Part shown: piece after piece, positions 62,476 to 64,000 of the stretch
How the letters are laid out: the number at the start of each line of letters is the position of its first letter
Position numbering within the stretch: position 1 is the stretch's first letter
Made by a program: the position numbers and the translations under genes
NCBI RefSeq assembly: GCF_000745475.1
Contig: NZ_JQJJ01000013.1
Span: 124,001 to 188,000 of the forward strand
DNA from: Allobosea sp. UNC402CLCol
GTDB lineage: Bacteria > Pseudomonadota > Alphaproteobacteria > Rhizobiales > Beijerinckiaceae
Reading direction: 5' to 3'
DNA: 64,000 nucleotides
Notes under the pieces: generated by a model
The model's database searches: none
Told to the model about the DNA's origin: nothing
What the model saw: only the letters and a program-made list of their open reading frames with translations

Positions 62476-63288
62476 TCAAAGCTCCGACAGGAAGGCGCGC
62501 AGCAGGCGGCGCAGCGAGCGCGAGGCCACGGCGGCGACATCGCGCGTCTCGCCGTGGTGAGGGGCGCCACCATGGAGGCCGGCGCCCATATTGGTGACGA
62601 TGGACAGGCCGGCGACGCGGAGATCGTAGCGCCGCGCCAGGATGACTTCCGGCACGGTCGACATGCCGACGAGATCGGCGCCGAGCGTCTTCGCCATGCG
62701 GATTTCCGCCGGCGTCTCGAAGCTCGGCCCCGAGAACCACATGTAGACGCCCTCGCCCAACGGCACGATCGCGTTCGCCGCGGCGCGCTTCAGCCGCCCG
62801 CGCAGCAACGGATCATACGCATCGACCATCGGCACGAAGCGGCCGTCCCCCCGGTCGCCTACCAGCGGATTGGGGCCGTTGAGGTTGATGTGGTCGGTGA
62901 TGAGCGCAAGGCTGCCCGGCCCCATCGACGGCGAAAGCGAGCCGGCCGCATTGGTCAGGATCAGCGGCGGCGAGCCGAAGGCGGTGAGCAGGCCGAGCGG
63001 CACGCGCATCACCGCGGAATCGCCGCCTTCGTAATAATGGGCGCGGCCCTGATAGATCAGCACCTTGCGGTCGAACAGCGTGCCGTAGCAGAGCTGGCGG
63101 GCGTGGCCGGACACCTCGCCATGCGGAAAGCCCGGAATATCGGCATAGGGAATCGTGACGGCGTCCTGCACATCGTCGACGATCGAGCCGAGCCCGGTGC
63201 CGAGCACCAGGGCGCATTCGATCGGGCCGTCGATCCCCCTGTCGATCAACACCGATGCCGCTTCGTCGAAAGCCGGATCGACCGCCAT
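62476..63288 (-). CDS. punA: Purine-nucleoside phosphorylase
   Basis: Phosphorolysis of purine nucleosides. 270 aa, trimeric (PNP/MTAP) family: 'LVLGTGLGSIVDDV', 'VLIYQGRAHYYEGG', 'ILTNAAGSLSPSMGPGSL' and 'VGMSTVPEVILARR'. ATG 63288 follows GGGAGAGGG; ATG 63330 is not supported. 38 bp after cdd. Confidence 0.94.
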   Translation of the reverse strand: MAVDPAFDEAASVLIDRGIDGPIECALVLGTGLGSIVDDVQDAVTIPYADIPGFPHGEVSGHARQLCYGTLFDRKVLIYQGRAHYYEGGDSAVMRVPLGLLTAFGSPPLILTNAAGSLSPSMGPGSLALITDHINLNGPNPLVGDRGDGRFVPMVDAYDPLLRGRLKRAAANAIVPLGEGVYMWFSGPSFETPAEIRMAKTLGADLVGMSTVPEVILARRYDLRVAGLSIVTNMGAGLHGGAPHHGETRDVAAVASRSLRRLLRAFLSEL

Positions 63289-63326
63289 GCAAACCCTCTC
63301 CCGGCCGTCCGTGCGGCCGCCGCAAA

Positions 63327-63737
63327 TCACCGCGGCAAATTGGCCGGTCCGAAGGACGCTGGCAACAACTGCTCCAGCGTGAAACGCGCGCGGATGCCTT
63401 CGGGTCCGGCGATGGCGACCGGAGTCTCAGGGCTCGCGAATTCGCGGATGCGCTGGCGGCAAGCACCGCAGGGCGTGACCAGCTCGTCCCCCTCGCCAAA
63501 GACGAGGATGGCGCGGATCGCCGTGCCGCCGGCCGCGATCATCGCGGCGATGGCGCCGGCCTCGGCGCAGGTCCCGACCGGATAGGCGGCGTTCTCGACA
63601 TTGCAGCCGGCATGGACCGTGCCGTCATCGGCCAGCAGCGCCGCCCCGACCTTGAAGCGCGAATAGGGCGCGTAGGCGCGCGGCTGGAGGCGGGAAGCGG
63701 CTGTAAAGAGCGCGTCGAAATCGGGATCGGCGGCCAA
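63327..63737 (-). CDS. cdd: Cytidine deaminase
   Basis: Zinc-dependent deamination of cytidine and deoxycytidine. 136 aa, the short tetrameric type. Zinc and catalytic residues are in 'GTCAEAGAI' (C-A-E) and 'TPCGACRQRI' (C-x2-C). 'YAPYSRFKVGAAL' is the substrate-binding N-terminus. Start is TTG 63737 with AAGGA eight bases upstream; no ATG or GTG start is better placed. Confidence 0.94.
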   Translation of the reverse strand: MAADPDFDALFTAASRLQPRAYAPYSRFKVGAALLADDGTVHAGCNVENAAYPVGTCAEAGAIAAMIAAGGTAIRAILVFGEGDELVTPCGACRQRIREFASPETPVAIAGPEGIRARFTLEQLLPASFGPANLPR

Positions 63738-63754
63738 GTCAGCGGTCCTTCATG

Positions 63755-64000
63755 TCAGCGTTCCTTGACATAGGGTATCCCGGAAGCCTTTGGCGGTGTC
63801 GCGCGGCCGATGAAGCCGGCGAGCAGGATGATGGTCATCAGATAGGGCAAAGCCTGGATCGCCTCCACCGGAACCAGCCCGATGCCCGGCAGCGTCACGC
63901 CCTGAAGCCTGATCGCGACCGCATCGAGCAGTCCGAAGAGCAGGCAGGCGCCGAGCGCCGGCCAGGGCCGCCAATTGGCGAAGATCACGGCTGCGAGCGC
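63755..64000 (-). CDS. ABC transporter permease, nucleoside/BmpD type (5'-truncated by window edge)
   Basis: C-terminal 81 residues of a BPD_transp_2 permease. Hydrophobic segments and the ending 'LPYLMTIILLAGFIGRATPPKASGIPYVKER' resemble the second permease of nucleoside importers (NupQ/YufQ type), whose genes often precede cdd and deo genes. Only 17 bp separate it from cdd. The start lies beyond position 64000. Confidence 0.82.
   Translation of the reverse strand, partial: ALAAVIFANWRPWPALGACLLFGLLDAVAIRLQGVTLPGIGLVPVEAIQALPYLMTIILLAGFIGRATPPKASGIPYVKER

Overview
The window is GC-rich, densely coded DNA with the gene content of an alphaproteobacterium of the Hyphomicrobiales (Rhizobiales). 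Markers are the RegB/RegA redox pair, MmcB, a DUF3297 protein, an intracellular PHA depolymerase, the order hrcA / rph-rdgB-hemW, several CUT1, CUT2, peptide and TRAP importers, and interspersed GTCATCCCGG-type intergenic palindromes. A Bosea-like genus is my guess, not shown by the sequence. It looks chromosomal: I see no insertion sequence, prophage, CRISPR array, rRNA or tRNA gene.

Layout. 1-3764 (-): peptide-binding protein, D-aminopeptidase and M20 amidohydrolase, a likely D-amino-acid peptide scavenging operon. 3878-6329 (-): small hypothetical protein, YgjP-like metallopeptidase, PHA depolymerase. 6608-8615 (+): regB-regA behind a 12-bp tandem repeat. 8685-12536: MFS exporter, mmcB with a LexA-like box, and a fused TRAP permease without its binding protein. 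12546-22329 (-): a ten-gene cluster with a peptide-type importer (no own ATPases), a creatininase-family protein, a complete spermidine/putrescine-type importer, an RraA-like protein and a 2-hydroxyacid dehydrogenase, with a divergent GntR/FCD regulator. 23428-24663: SDR and GIY-YIG protein diverging from an inverted repeat. 24857-34754: CUT2 sugar importer with a Gfo/Idh oxidoreductase and sugar isomerase, a LacI regulator, and xylA-xylB. 34914-43026: housekeeping genes (lepA, hrcA, rph, rdgB, hemW) with small regulators and hypotheticals. 43150-49495: ugpB-ugpA-creatininase-ugpE-ugpC and a divergent FAH-family enzyme. 49535-54077: TolA-like secreted protein, polytopic membrane protein, Ada-like methyltransferase, DUF2244, nth. 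54206-57378 (+): xylF-xylH-xylG. 57421-59296 (-): SPW-repeat protein and phytase-like esterase. 59445-64000 (-): nucleoside salvage operon (ABC permease, cdd, punA, deoC, deoA, ghrA-like).

The genes describe a nutritionally versatile heterotroph that imports peptides, pentoses, nucleosides and unidentified small amides or acids. The least familiar parts are the two importer operons that each carry a creatininase-family protein: one with canonical metal ligands placed between the two ugp permease genes, the other with altered ligands next to an RraA-like protein that lacks the usual catalytic arginine. Several intergenic elements (LexA-like box, GTATAC palindrome, three families of dispersed palindromes, intercistronic hairpins) add testable regulatory hypotheses.
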